From positions 75,246,633-75,310,632 of the forward strand of contig OY294068.1 in NCBI GenBank assembly GCA_958510875.1: 64,000 nt of DNA, read 5' to 3'. This DNA comes from Endomychus coccineus (Eukaryota; Arthropoda; Insecta; Coleoptera; Endomychidae). Both the position numbers and the translations under genes were made by a program. Positions within the stretch are counted from its first letter, which is position 1, and each line of letters begins with the position of its first letter. Shown here in pieces: positions 48,854-60,849 of this stretch. Below the pieces are notes generated by a model that did no database searches, was not told where the DNA came from, and saw nothing but the letters and a program-made list of their open reading frames with translations.

Positions 48854-49275
48854 TGTGGACATGTTTTCAATATTTTTAATATTATCTCATGAAAGTGCAT
48901 TCAAAGAGATGCATTTCCCTCTGTAGAAATGCTAAGATGCACATTAGAAAAAAAAGGGAAAATTTTTTCTAAATGAATTCCTGAATCGATTAAAAATTTT
49001 TTTCAAAATCCGTTGATTCGATTTTTTGTGCTTTATTTCCTCGCCTAAAAGAAGAAAGTAAAAAATCGGGTAATAGCTCCGCCCACTATTCATGGCGAGC
49101 TATTCAAAAGTGAAATTTAGATACGTTGTAAATGACGCGAGCGTTGAAAATAATATAATGCTCGACGATCTGTCGTGTTGCCGCGTGAAAACAGAGGCGA
49201 AGCTATCACTCGACTTTTTTTTTACAAGGAGGCTATTGAATTGTCGACACGAGTAGTCTATTTTAGATCTATATG

Positions 49276-50714
49276 GCTTTATCTTAAGATTTACATAGTT
49301 ATTGATATCTATTGAAACATTTTGATAAATGTAGCACTTCGGTACTACAAAATTGAAAAAATTTCCATCACTAATACTGATGAAAATTCCTTCTAAATAT
49401 TATAAGATGCGATTGTCTGACAATTAGAAGCCTTATTATGTTAAACAACAGGATAATGGAGTTGATGATTCTAACCGGGACTAGTCAAGTCACAATATTT
49501 TTGGAGAAGGATCTGTAAGGTAACATCTATTTTACCAACGAAAAACAATATTAATACACTTGATGTGTATTCTTCTCTTCGAAATCTACCGAATAATAGG
49601 TTTGATAATTTTTCAATAATCCAGAATTATAAATATAGGTATTCCACAATATTATATCAAGATTAGAGCAGTATTCGATGCGACGGCAAGCTGATCGGAA
49701 CTCGGAAAATCCCCTTTCATTCTTGGAGAAGCGTCTCTCTTTATTTCATCAAGCAGATGGTATAGATAGACTTACAGCTTTATATTTTCAAGAGATTTAA
49801 GAAATGGAGATACTAGTATGTCCTTAATTGCGACAACCTACTAATTTAAATTAATTATGCTTGTTTGTTTGTGATTTGCAAAAGTTGGTCAAAATTTGCA
49901 ATATATGATGGATACCAAATTTGTCCTCAACCCCGAGAGAAAAGATTAATGAGATTTCCCGCAAGTATAAATTGTTATGTAAAACTTTGTATGATTATGT
50001 TGAATCTACAATCAGATCGACAGACATGATTAGTTTGAATCACGAAGATACGTTTCCTTTCATTCATCTCAATTTTTTGGAGGAATTACATTTATGTCTT
50101 AGTATAAAATTTTGAGTAGAACATAATTCGTATAAATATTTAAAATGATAGATAATAGCATCAAACAAACAATTATTCTGAAAAGCTATAAAACACAAAC
50201 ATGCGACATCCTTATGTCCTTCTTGAAGATATCGAAAACTAATATGTTATACAGTCTTAATCAAATGAAGAAAAAGTAGCGAAATTAGAGGGCCATTCAT
50301 ATGAAACTATGACTTTTCCAATATCATTTTAGATTTTCAAGTAATTTTGACAAACGGAATTTTTTGATTTCCTGTTTAATTATTTTCAGTACTACCGTCA
50401 GAGATAGAACAAAATAAAGAACACTTTTCCCTTCAAATTTTGTATAAGATTTTAAAGCTAATATAATAATGTAAAGTTTTCATGATAGACAGTTCCATAG
50501 ATCGATGGATCATCGTCACTGAATTATACGTAAACAACTGGAACGATCGCTCAAGCACAATCAGCGTCGTTAAAACCAGCCTTCATGTTAGACTAGTACG
50601 GCTGCAAATCGTGTATTGATTTCTCTGTCTATCACGTTTGTGTTATGAGCGTTTTACGTCTACTGTCAATCGATTTTAATTTAAACCTGTTTTTGAAAAC
50701 ATTTTCGAAAGAAA
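49276..50714. other. Nothing recognised
   Basis: AT-rich sequence where a Gr-A last exon might be expected. The frame at 49921-50115 has no receptor motif and starts at a TTG after a nearby stop. Parts near 50500-50700 may be the promoter side of the THAP gene. Confidence 0.4.
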
Positions 50715-50785
50715 ATGGTGGAAAGTTGTTGTGCTTATAATTGCACTAATGTGTGGAGGCCAAATCAAGGTATCCAATACCACAG
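50715..50785 (+). CDS. THAP-domain protein, exon 1
   Basis: THAP domains are C2CH zinc-coordinating DNA-binding modules shared by cellular proteins and P-element transposases. The ATG at 50715 opens MVESCCAYNCTNVW, with the Cys-x4-Cys (or Cys-x3-Cys) pair of the motif, and reaches GIQYHR at a gtaagt donor. YHRFPLKK, completed by exon 2, is a standard THAP signature. The early start is supported because THAP domains usually begin within a few residues of the N-terminus. Confidence 0.85.
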
Positions 50786-50945
50786 GTAAGTCATTTTTCG
50801 TAAATTATGATTAAGAAGTGGAGCGTAGTGATCATAACCTCACACTGAAAGTGAAAGTACTTTTTTGGTGTTCGATTTTGATTCAATCTTGAGCATAATA
50901 TGGTACTTTTGATAATGCATTTCTATAAATAAGAACGTTTTTTAG

Positions 50946-51179
50946 ATTCCCCTTGAAGAAACCAGTCCTTTTAGAGCAATGGGTAAAAGCTACGCGATTG
51001 GAAAATTTCATCCCTACACCTCATACCCTGATATGTAGTCAACATTTCAAAAAAATTATTCAGAATCAACACTAACCAAGAAAAGGTTGAAACCTAATGT
51101 AGTGCCATCAGTATTTGATTTCCCATGGTATTATCAAGAACATAACTTTAAACGTAGAAAATTAGAGCGAGCTTATTAA
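50946..51179 (+). CDS. THAP-domain protein, exon 2 (frameshifted)
   Basis: After a tttttag acceptor the exon gives FPLKKPVLLEQWVKATRLE, then TPHTLICSQHF, completing the zinc site (Cys and His of ICSQHF) with the conserved Trp (EQWV). A one-base loss in the A run at 51049-51055 then shifts the frame. In the other frame RLKPNVVPSVFDFP follows, the usual closing motif (AVPSIF type) of a THAP domain, and the frame ends KRRKLERAY with TAA at 51177-51179. An AATAAA lies at 51413. The protein would be little more than the domain. It may be a real small gene, a P-element relic, or intact with a sequencing error. Confidence 0.7.
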
Positions 51180-52199
51180 ATTTATAGCAGATAAATATGC
51201 AAATTTGCGAATTTATACAGATGCAAAAAAAATTTCACAACGAATTTTAGGTAATAGGTCGTCGGCAGAAACTTACTAAAACAATTTTATTTTATAATAT
51301 CTGATTTTTTGGTTGTATTCGTTTTCAGATGTAATTTGAGGCAATTAAAAACTTTTTTTTGTTGTAGAATTTGGCATGTATAATTTTTTCTTTTGTTTCG
51401 ATATTGGTGAAAAAATAAAAACCTTTTATCATTAAACGTTGAGTTTTACTTTTATTCCTAGTTTTTTCTTCAATAATAGTAATATCAAACGAAATTAAAA
51501 ACACATCTTATTCACATTTCAAGAAAAAGTAGGTAAGAATCTTGCATAATGAAATTTTACTCATTACTTAAAAATTATTATGAAATTTCTTGGACAAAAT
51601 TATGATACATAAATTATTATTATTATTATTTATCATTTCTCTATCATAAAACCTAGAAACAGCGATTAGGTTTAATTTTACAGATTAAAAATTTCAATTT
51701 TTCATCGCGAAAGCACATTATTTCTATTAAAAGCAATGGGTGCAACAAGGACGGGAAACCACGATTTACAGCGTGCCCTTTCTAACAACTCGGCTCGTTT
51801 TGTTTACATTGAGCCGTCGTTCCAGTTGTATACATATATTTCAGTGATCATCGTAATAGTTCAGACTGTGCATGACAGACAACATATAACCCCTCAACAA
51901 GAAAGGTTACGTTTACATGCCAGACCGCTGTTACATAATGCCCGAGACACATAATTCGTGACAATCTTCGAAACTATAAAGCCGAGGGACTTTGGCAGGT
52001 AGAATCCTTATACGACGTAGTCAACCAGATTTTTCGAAATTAAGCAAATCGGGGATAAAAGAGATTAATTTTGAGAGCAAACTATTATAATAATACATGG
52101 AATATAAAAGATAGAGTTGTATAATATATTTATGCCAATATGGTTTTCGATTATCCATGCCACTTCAAATAAACTTTCGATGCCATGACGTATATTATA
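51180..52199. other. Nothing recognised
   Basis: This holds the THAP polyadenylation signal, a short ATT repeat (51616-51633) and an unsupported frame at 51736-51954. No family was recognised. Confidence 0.5.
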
Positions 52200-54388
52200 C
52201 AAGGTGTTCCATCTGGGACGAGCCACCCCGTATATTTTTTATTCCTTAGTGAGTGGAAAAATCTCCCGAAACACGTCGAATGATTTTGTTTGGGGGACAT
52301 CTTTTGACGTATATTTGAGGCTTGAACGAGCAACCCCCTAATAGGGGGCGCTTCAACCCCTCAAAATTGAATAGGGGAGAGGGGTTGAGTGATATGTCAT
52401 TTGAAAGGTCTTGGAAGCCTATTTACAACGGTGTATGAAAAACGTAAATTTGATGAACCGTTTTCGCCAAAAATTAATTTTGTTGCTCGAATGCGCCACC
52501 TTGAATATTTTGGTTATTTGTACAATGTACAAGCTCATTTTTATTAAGTCTTTTTTACAAACTTAAGCAATCTTCAAAAAATCACATTCGTAAAAAAATT
52601 GAATTGTGTTGTCATGCTTACAATGAAAAAAATTAAATCTGCGTGTTTAAATCAAATGTTCAAATTGTCCTCAATTGACTTCCATACAATAATAAGTACA
52701 TTATCTCAAACTAATAAATAAAAAAACAGCAAAACATTTCCTTATGTTGCCTTCATTTTTTGTTCTTAGAAGGTGTTTATCTGGTTTTAACGTTTCTTCG
52801 ATCATTTCATGATTTTAATCAATCTGTTGAGTTACTACTTTGCTGATTTGTTTAAAATTTCAAATAATATGGTGTACACATTGCAAGAACGTGTTGAGCT
52901 GGTTAGCCTTTATTACCAAAATCAAAATTATGCCCGAGCGGCTACAAGGATATTTAACGAAAACCATCCTGAACGTAGCGTTCGCCATAAGTACGTAATG
53001 GAATTGATTTCAAAATTTGTGGAGACGGGTTCAGTAATGGACAAAAAAAGGGCACCCATTGGAATTGTTAATGATGAAGTAGCAGCTGTGGCGGTATTGG
53101 GACATGTCCAACTTATGCCAAACACGCAATCTGTACGACAACTTTCTGCAGCTTCCGGTATTAGCCAATCCAACGTTTTCAGAATTTCACATAAACACAA
53201 GTTCCATCCGTACAAAATTAAATTAATTCAGGAATTAAATGATGATGATTGGGATCGAAGACAAGAGTTTTGCGAAATTATGGTCGAGCGTATCAACAAT
53301 AACTCAAATTTCTTGTACAACGTTTGTTTTTCTGACGAATGCACTTTTTTACTTAATGGAGAGGTTAACCGGCATAACTGTAGAATTTGGAGCGATACAA
53401 ATCCTCATGTATTTCGAGAAGCTCACACTCAACATCGGGAAAAGCTAAACGTTTGGTAAGGAATTTTGGGAGACCACCTAATTGGACCTCTGTTTATTCC
53501 TGGTAATTTTAATGGAGAAATTTATCTTGAAATGTTGGAAAATTCGATTGATCCGTTAATAACTGAACAATTAGAAAACGATCCTCTACTACTTGAACAA
53601 CAATTGCATTTCCAACAAGACGGAGCTCCTCCTCACTACGCCGCACCAGTTAGCCAATACCTCAATTTGCAATACCCCGGTCGTTGGATTGGAAGAAGAG
53701 GTCCTATGGAGTGGCCTGTCCGATCTCCTGACCTGAACCCTCTGGACTTCTTCTTGTGGGGACATCTTAAGTCCAAGATTTTTGTGACTCAGCCTGACAA
53801 TATGGGCGAACTACGCCAACGAATTGTAAATGAGTGTCGTCAATAACTCCAATTATGCTGAACCATGCTAGAGACGGTTTTCAGTCAAGATTGTATTATT
53901 GTATGGAAGTCAATGGAGGACAATTCGAACATTTGATTTAAACACGCAGATGTAATTTTTTTCATTGTAAGCATGACAACACAATTCAATTTTTTTACGA
54001 ATGTGATTTTTTGAAGATTGTTTAAGTTTGTAAAAAAAGGCTTAATAAAAATGAGCTTTTACATTGTACAAATAACCAAAATATTCAAGGTGGCGCATTC
54101 GAGCAACAAAATTAATTTTTGGCGAAAACGGTTCTTCAAATTTACGTTTTTCATACACCGTTGTAAAGAGGCTTCCAAGACCTTTCAAATGACGTATCAC
54201 TCAACCCCTCTCCCCTATTCAATTTTGAGGGGTTGAAGCACCCCCTATTGGGGGGTTGCTCGTTCAAGCCTCGAATATACGTCAAAAGATGTCCCCCTAA
54301 CAAAATTATTCGACGTGTTTCGGGAGATTTTTCCACTCACTATGGGATAAGAATATACGGGGTGGCTCGTCTGAGATGGAACACCCTG
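52200..54388 (+). mobile_element. Mariner-like element (DD41D type) with 495-bp inverted repeats
   Basis: The ends CAAGGTGTTCCATCTGGGAC and its mirror are flanked by TA (52198-52199 and 54389-54390). The left arm (about 52200-52692) matches the reverse complement of about 53893-54388 with few differences. The arms flank a nearly complete transposase gene. Arm similarity and a single stop codon point to a recent copy. Confidence 0.95.
52869..53846 (+). pseudogene. DD41D-type mariner transposase, one in-frame stop
   Basis: The ATG at 52869 opens MVYTLQERVELVSLYYQNQN, an HTH with RAATRIFNENHPER. The catalytic triad is visible: VCFSDECTFLLNG (first Asp), HFQQDGAPPHY (second Asp) and RSPDLNPLDFFLWG (third, Asp of PLD). 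I count 41 residues between the second and third Asp, the DD41D spacing known from rosa-type elements. WIGRRGPMEW is a further family mark. A single TAA at 53457-53459 (after KLNVW) interrupts an otherwise full frame ending at 53846. Confidence 0.9.
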
Positions 54389-54879
54389 TAGTTTAATGTC
54401 TTTCCACGATTTTAGGTATTTCAAAACATTTGCAATATGCATTTGAGTCGTGAAACTCAAAGAATGACATCGCGGCGGCGAAGCCGAATCCTCCAATTTC
54501 TATACGGGTGCTAGCTGTGTCTGCGGGTTTCCGCTGACATCTGGTAACTGTAATATTAACAATTGCATCACCACAAAGTGAGGTCACGTAGAATATAATA
54601 TTGACAAAGTTATTGTTAGATCTGAGAAGTTATTAGACCAAAACATGATTATTTATTCAGTGTCTTCAAAGGCCCTCGCGATATTTCATAATTGGATCGA
54701 GAAGTTTACAGCTTTGTGATGTCCAATTCCATCTAAACTCACATTAATAATGCACCAAAATATGTAATTACTATGTCATATACTTAACCCAATTGCTTCG
54801 AACTCTCCCAATTGTTCAATGTTGTAACAGAATTGTATTAATATTTTAAAACTCCATTGGATGAATTTATGGAAACACG
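54389..54879. other. Region upstream of Gr-B
   Basis: About 490 bp without recognised features. It includes a short GC-rich piece (54471-54540). No promoter element could be assigned. Confidence 0.4.
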
Positions 54880-55060
54880 ATGGAAAAAAACAAGGAGAGA
54901 AATATTAAACAAAGTTTGCATAGATGTTTGAGACCGCTTATGATGCAATGTTATTTCCTCGGATTAGCACCCTTCAATTTTTCCGAAAATGGAGTAGCGA
55001 GATCGAAAATGGCTTACTTGATCACCATCGTATTAATCACATCTTTCACTCCGGTCGTAG
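54880..55060 (+). CDS. Gustatory receptor Gr-B, exon 1
   Basis: This exon encodes MEKNKERNIKQSLHRCLRPL, then QCYFLGLAPFNFSENGVAR, then the membrane segment MAYLITIVLITSFTPVV. It is the same length (181 bp), phase and layout as Gr-A exon 1, and the donor again reads G/gtattt. It is therefore a tandem paralogue. No exon 2 was found before the window ends; everything after 55659 is mobile DNA. Confidence 0.85.
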
Positions 55061-55417
55061 GTATTTACTTATTATTAATTAAAGTTAATTCATAGGAAAC
55101 TAAAGGGGATATCTTAAGCATTGCTGGAAGATAAAGAATAATTGAATTATAAACATCTTGGTTATTGCGACCTGAAATTTTGAACACTCACTTCAGGATG
55201 TATAAGCGAATATTTATCTTCCATAACTAAATATTCAGCTTCAGACGCAATTTCCACTTTATATCACTATTAAATTCTGAATAATATACATAATGAAATT
55301 TTTCATCATCAATCACTACAATCTCATTAGACTCTAAGATTTTAAAGTTTTGATTATGACTGCCAATAAACCATAGTGTACTAAGGGAAAGGAATGTAAG
55401 AATAAAGGGGATCTGAA

Positions 55418-55658
55418 GGCTCGTCCAGACCGGTGCAACAAACAGAGCAAACATTTTGCAACAAGCATTGCGCTCACCGCGGATTACGTAAAAACTGCTG
55501 CAACATCTTTCTGTTTGTTAGTGTTTGTTCGTGTTTCCATTCAAGGCGCCGGCGCTGACCGTGTCGAAAATTCGCGACTGTGATGTGTGCTCCTATAAAA
55601 ATGAGCGGTGGAGAATTGCAAATTGCATTCGCTTTATTTATAGTATTATGTGTAGGCC
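55418..55658 (+). pseudogene. Possible Harbinger transposase N-terminus, left part
   Basis: GGCTCGTCCAGACCGGTGCA near 55419 resembles a PIF/Harbinger end. An ATG at 55605 opens MSGGELQIAFALFIVLCVGQ. On the far side of the foldback (59157-59260) a frame reads KKKNRRYWMTGMLRSTVHFS, then SLSDLYKLQT, like the N-terminal RRxWWxR...LxxDL region of Harbinger transposases. If right, the foldback element entered this gene. Confidence 0.35.
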
Positions 55659-58600
55659 AGTCTCCAGAGGAAAAATTGAGAAATAAATATTGAAGGTGTG
55701 AATTTGCAGTGTTTTTATAAGTATTTTGGTGTGCTGAAAACGGGAAAAATAATCAAAAAATTCCTACAAGTTAGCTTCAAAAGTTACGGCCATTTTTTGG
55801 CGCGAAAAAAGACGATTTTCATGTTTTTTGCGTTTAAAAAGAAAACGGTGGCCCAAATGGAAAAACATGTCGGGAGACAAATTGTACAAAAAGTGAAAAC
55901 GCATCGTTTGAGCCGGAATATAAGTCATTTTGAGGTTATGATCTTGAGATATGAGCATAATAGTGTTTTTTTGGGGGAAAACAAATGTTTTTTTTCTCAT
56001 TCGAATATTGACCAAAAAAATATTCTATCCAAATTGAGAAATGGTATTTTTTATATACTTTCTACAGCGTTTTTTTTTTATCTTTCATTTTGGCTTCACA
56101 ATCGGCCATTTCCAAAAATCCCTAAAACTTATGGGCTTATCGACAACAAAAAAATCCGCACGTAGATTTCAACAAATGTGATACAGAACATCCTTCAATA
56201 CTGTTTTTGGGGCTCAAAAAAAAATGTAGGACAACTTTGAAAATTTCGGGCCTCGGAAAATGTGCAAATTTTTTAGGTTAGAAATTTTTTAGGATGATAA
56301 AATTGTAGGTTCTGATATAGTATTTCACGACGAGTAATCTACGCTGAAAAAAACGTTTCTAGGTTAAGTAGAAGTTGAGATATTGATATAAATAAAAACC
56401 CAATTTTGGGCCTATCGAAAAAATTCGGAAATCGTTGGAAAGTAGACAAATTTTCTGATCTAAATCCAAAAATAAGACCTCGTAGCTGTCTTCATTTCGA
56501 AGTTAGAGCGCGTTGACAAAAAAAATCACGTGTAAAATAATGCAGCGGCTTAAATTTCTATACCGCTTATTAGTCCAGGCATTTAAGGATGAAAATCGAC
56601 GATTTTTGTCCGAATTTCCGCGAGGTCTAAATTTGGTCTATTCTTATGTATTTTGACACGCTGAACATGATGGTGTAGATTAAATTTGGATTAACCTTGT
56701 GCTCGAAAACCTATGGCCATTTTTTGGACCTGAAAATGGCCATTTTTCGATTTTTTGCGTTTTGAGACAAAATTATGAGTTTTATGGAAAAATGTTTCGG
56801 ACAAAAGTTGTTGGAAAAACTAATACGCAACTTTTGGATTTAGTCTCAAGTCGATTCAAGGTTATGGACCTAAGATATGGCCCATTTAATGTGTTTTTTG
56901 GCACATTGAAAAATTGAGTTTTTGTTTTTTCATATTTTGTTCTGGTGAAAATATAATATTTTCATCCTTCTTTTATTTGATTTTTAGTATTTTGACCTAT
57001 CTCATTTTTTTGAGTCACAATCGGCCATTTTGAAAAATCCGTATTTTGCGAATTTTTAATCTTATTCTTTTGTTTAAATGTTGAAATTTGTCATGTAACA
57101 CCCTATCAAAACATCATATCACGGTCACATATACATGTTCACACGTCTACATACACTCACACATTCACACAAAACGATTATAAGCATTCAGGTGCATGTT
57201 AAAATATTTATAAACTATAATTTCGCGCTCGGAATCTATTGTACCGACCCTCGTTTATTGCCGCTACATGGAATTTTGCGCTAAATTTGTATGATGAAAT
57301 TCGTTATAACTTGGAATTGTGAACGTATCTCCGTACACTGTTCCAAACTCAAATAGCCGAAGTATTTCTCTGTAATTTGATTTAAGGTTTTTGTCTATAG
57401 GCCCAAAATTGGGCCCTTTAGAGGCCCAAACACATTTATTAGGATAGCTTCATTTCTATTCGACCCGAATCAATCTGCTTACACTTAGGATACTGGCTAT
57501 CAAAACCTCTAATAGAACCTAGAATTTGGGTTTCGTAAAAAATTTCTAACCTCAAAAAGTTTGGATTTTTCGTTGGTCCAAAATTTTCAAAATGGCGCTT
57601 AAGTTATGTCTCCGGAGCAAAATGCTTGAATTTTGGATATTATATGCAAACTGATGAAGTCTTTCGAATAATTTCGGTTTTAGATTGATAACATTAGTAT
57701 TCCGTCTGAAATTCGCAAAATACGGATTTTTCAAAATGGTCGATTGTGACTCCAAAAAATGAGATGGGTCAAAATACTAAAAATCAAATAAAAGGAGAAT
57801 GAAAATATTATATTTTCACCAAAACAAAATATGAAAAAACAAAAACTCTTTGACATATACTCAATTTTTAAATGTGCCAAAAAACTCATTAAATGGGCCA
57901 TATCCTAGGCCCACAACCTTGAATCGAGTTGAGACTAAATCCAAAAGTTGCGTATTAGTTTTTCCAACAACTTTTAAACATTTTTCCATAAAACTTATAA
58001 TTTTGTCTCAAAACGAGAAAAATCGAAAAATAGTTTTTCGAGCACAAGGTTAATCCAAATTTAATCTACACCATCGTGTTCTGCGTGTCAAAATACATAA
58101 GAATAGACCAAATTTAGACCTCGCGGAAATTCAGACAAAAATCGTCGATTTTCATCCTTAAATGCCTGGACTAATAAGCGGTATAGAAATTTAAGCCGCT
58201 GCATTATTTTACACGTGATTTCTTTTGTCAACGCGCTCTAAATTCGAAATGAAGACAGCTACGAGGTCGTATTTTTGGATTTATATCAGAAAATTTGTCT
58301 ACTTTTCAACGATTTACGAATTTTTTCGATAGGCCCAAAATTGGGTTCTGGGGAGGCCCAAACACATTTATATCAATATCTCAACTTCTACTTAACCTAG
58401 AAAAGTTTTTTTAGCGTAGATTACTCGTCGTGAAATACTATATCAGAACCTACAATTTTATCATCCTAAAAAATTTCTAACCTAAAAAATTTGCACATTT
58501 TCCGAGGTCCGAAATTTTCAAAGTTGTCCTACATTTTTTTTTGAGCCCCAAAAACAATGAAGGATGTTCTGTATCACATTTGTTGAAATCTACGTGCGGA

Positions 58601-59120
58601 TTTTTTTTTTGTCGATAAGTCCATTTTTGGCTGGCAATCTCAGTTTTAGGGATTTTTGGAAATGGCCGATTGTGAAGCCAAAATGAAAGATAAAAAAAAA
58701 CAAAACACTGTAGAAAGTATATAAAAAATACCATTTCTCAATTTGGATAGAATACTTTTTTGGTTAATATTCGAATGAGGAAAAAAACATTTGTTTTCCC
58801 CCAAAAAAACACTATTATGCTCATATCTCAAGATCATAACCTCAAAATGACTTATGGCTCAAACGATGCGTTTTCACTTTTTGTACAATTTGTCTCCCGA
58901 CATGTTTTTCCATTTGGGCCACAGTTTTCTTTTTAAACGCAAAAAACATGAAAATCGTCTTTTTTCGCGCCAAAAAATGGCCGTAACTTTTGAAGCTAAC
59001 TTGTAGGAATTTTTTGATTATTTTTCCCGTTTTCAGCGCATCAAAATACGTATAGAAACATACGAAATTTCCACCTTCATTTTCAAGCGATATGCGCTGG
59101 ATTTCGTTCCTCTAGCGACT
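55659..59120. mobile_element. 3.5-kb non-coding foldback element
   Basis: AGTC(T/G)C near 55659 is mirrored at 59120. The arms, about 55659-57050 and 57710-59120 (1.4 kb each), match closely in inverted orientation around a 660-bp centre. Each arm also contains two diverged direct repeats about 925 bp apart: both hold GGCCATTTTTTGG, then GATTTT(C/T), then a TTTTTTGCGTTT block, near 55788 and 56712. No coding frame makes sense. Candidates are a foldback transposon or a structured repeat array. Confidence 0.85.
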
Positions 59121-59328
59121 GTACTAGTGGTGCATTAAAATCATAGAAAAAGAAAAATCGTCGTTACTGGATGACAGGAATGTTAAGAAGTACGGTCCAC
59201 TTTAGTGCCTCTAGCCTCAGTGACCTATATAAACTACAAACGTAAATTTTCAATTATAATTAGTACGATACTGCTATATTATGCCGTCAATTTTGGGAGG
59301 TACTGGTAGCTACACAGGTAAATTAAAT
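59121..59328 (+). pseudogene. Possible Harbinger transposase N-terminus, right part
   Basis: Continuation of the gene described at 55418-55658. The KKKNRRYWMTGML frame is at about 59157-59260, followed by stops. It ends at the Penelope target duplication. Confidence 0.3.
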
Positions 59329-59411
59329 TAATAATGATTCTTGACCCAGGTATGAATTATATATAAAATTCTCGGGAAATAGTACACACTAACACATATG
59401 CAAATTATTTT

Positions 59412-59455
59412 CGTGTTTACGTATGTTTCGGTCTCACGACCATCATCAGAAGACG
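59412..59455 (-). ncRNA. Hammerhead-ribozyme-like motif, left repeat
   Basis: On the minus strand the core CTGATGA is followed by T, a GGTC/GACC stem with GTGA loop, then GAAAC. Flanks CGTCTT and AACACG pair as stem I with one mismatch. Stem III between GAAA and the TA is weak (one pair plus a mismatch). Penelope-like elements are known to carry small type I hammerheads with tiny stem III in their terminal repeats. The extra T after CTGATGA is unusual. Confidence 0.55.
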
Positions 59456-59792
59456 TATAACTGTATAAACGTGAATTCTTGAAACTAATTGAATCGCATT
59501 CATTTCAATTAAAAATGCCCACGTCGCCGAAACTAACCTAAACACGAACAATCGAAATTATAACACAGTTAATGTTTTTTTAGTATATAAATTGAGAATC
59601 CGCTGCTAAGCAATATTCTTATAAGCTCTATAAATATATCGACTCACAATATTTAATACGACTAAAGAATTAAACTAAAAATATAACGTTCGAGGATCCA
59701 CTTTCGAACCTGATGTTGAAGATTTATGAGGTAATAGAAAAATGTTGTCTGACCTTATTAGAACTATTGCTTTTGAGCATTCTACCTGAAAT

Positions 59793-60470
59793 GCACTGGC
59801 CTATTCTCACATAGCATACAATATTATCTTGTGGGGTAGAGCAGTAAACACAAACAGGGTTTTTATATTACAAAAACGTCTTGTTAGGCTTGTATTTAAC
59901 ATGAAACGCAGAGAATCCTGTAAAACAATATTTCGCGACAACAGAATTTTAACCTTTCCCTCTATATTCATCTACAAATGTTCAGTATTTGTTTATCAAA
60001 ATATGCATTTATTTAGTAGAAACAATATTAACCACGAATACAATACCCGACATGCTACAGATCTAAGGGTCACGGTCCATAACAGTACCTTGTACGAGAA
60101 ATCGCCATCATACTCATGTCTGACAATATTTAACAATTTACCAGGAGAAATTAAACAATGTAGGTCAATGACAAGCTTTAAAAGAAAGATAAAAAACTTT
60201 CTTTTTATAGAATCATTCTACTCAATTCAACATTTTAATTTAAATTATTTTTTCAAGCTACTTTTGAAAATATATTTCTCAAATTATTTATTTTACAAAT
60301 GGATTTAATGTTTTTAAAACTGAAAATTTGATCTTATCTCTTAATTACTGTTAACTACTGAAGTGTTTTAGTAAATCACTCTTATTAATGTATTTGTGTT
60401 GATGACGTGTCTTATGTCATTTTTAATGATTTTGTGACGAAATAAATATTATTATTATTATTATTATAAA
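59793..60470 (+). pseudogene. CR1/jockey-like RT C-terminal fragment inside the Penelope element
   Basis: The frame 59829-60308 reads RVFILQKRLVRLVFNMKRRE, then NINHEYNTRHATDLRV, then SCLTIFNNLPGEIKQCRSM, the C-terminus of jockey-superfamily RT proteins (QKRAIRIIxG...YNTR...LYNKLPxEIK). It ends in an (ATT)n tail (about 60447-60467). 5'-truncated; the frame itself is intact. Confidence 0.85.
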
Positions 60471-60534
60471 TACATTTCCAACATTATAATGACGCATGTA
60501 GGATTTTCCAAGGGTTTTAATTATTTAAATTAGT

Positions 60535-60845
60535 ATAAATCTGATTTAATGATTGAATATCTGTTCTATGATTTACAGATTTGGAGTCACGTTTTATGTG
60601 AAACATCTTCAGAATAGATCATTTATAATAATGGGTTTCTTTAGTTGAAATATTAACATTTTTGTAATCGCATTGATGGTTATAATTAAAACAGTGTTTA
60701 GCAAGGGCGGTGGAATTTTCAAAATGTTTGTTTCTTGTACTATACTTATGGCCATACATTCTTTTTTGTAAATATTGTTTAGAGATTCCTGTATGAGGCC
60801 CATCGCAATCAAAATAATTTAATTTGTATAGTATAGTATAGTAAT
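60535..60845 (-). pseudogene. Penelope GIY-YIG endonuclease fragment (minus copy)
   Basis: Minus-strand frames give LNYFDCDGPHTGISKQYLQK, then RMYGHKYSTRNKHFENSTAL and AKHCFNYNHQCDYKNVNIS, the Penelope form of the GIY-YIG domain. It is very similar to the plus copy at 61638-61997. Interrupted by stops. Confidence 0.8.
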
Positions 60846-60849
60846 GTTA

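Noticed and set aside
49921..50115. Possible last exon of Gr-A
   Set aside because: It starts at TTG just after a stop, has no usable acceptor in frame, and lacks the TYhhhhhQF-type motif.
55698..56165. 155-codon frame in the foldback element
   Set aside because: Its mirror frame exists in the other arm, the composition is Lys/Phe-rich as expected from AT bias, and no domain is visible.
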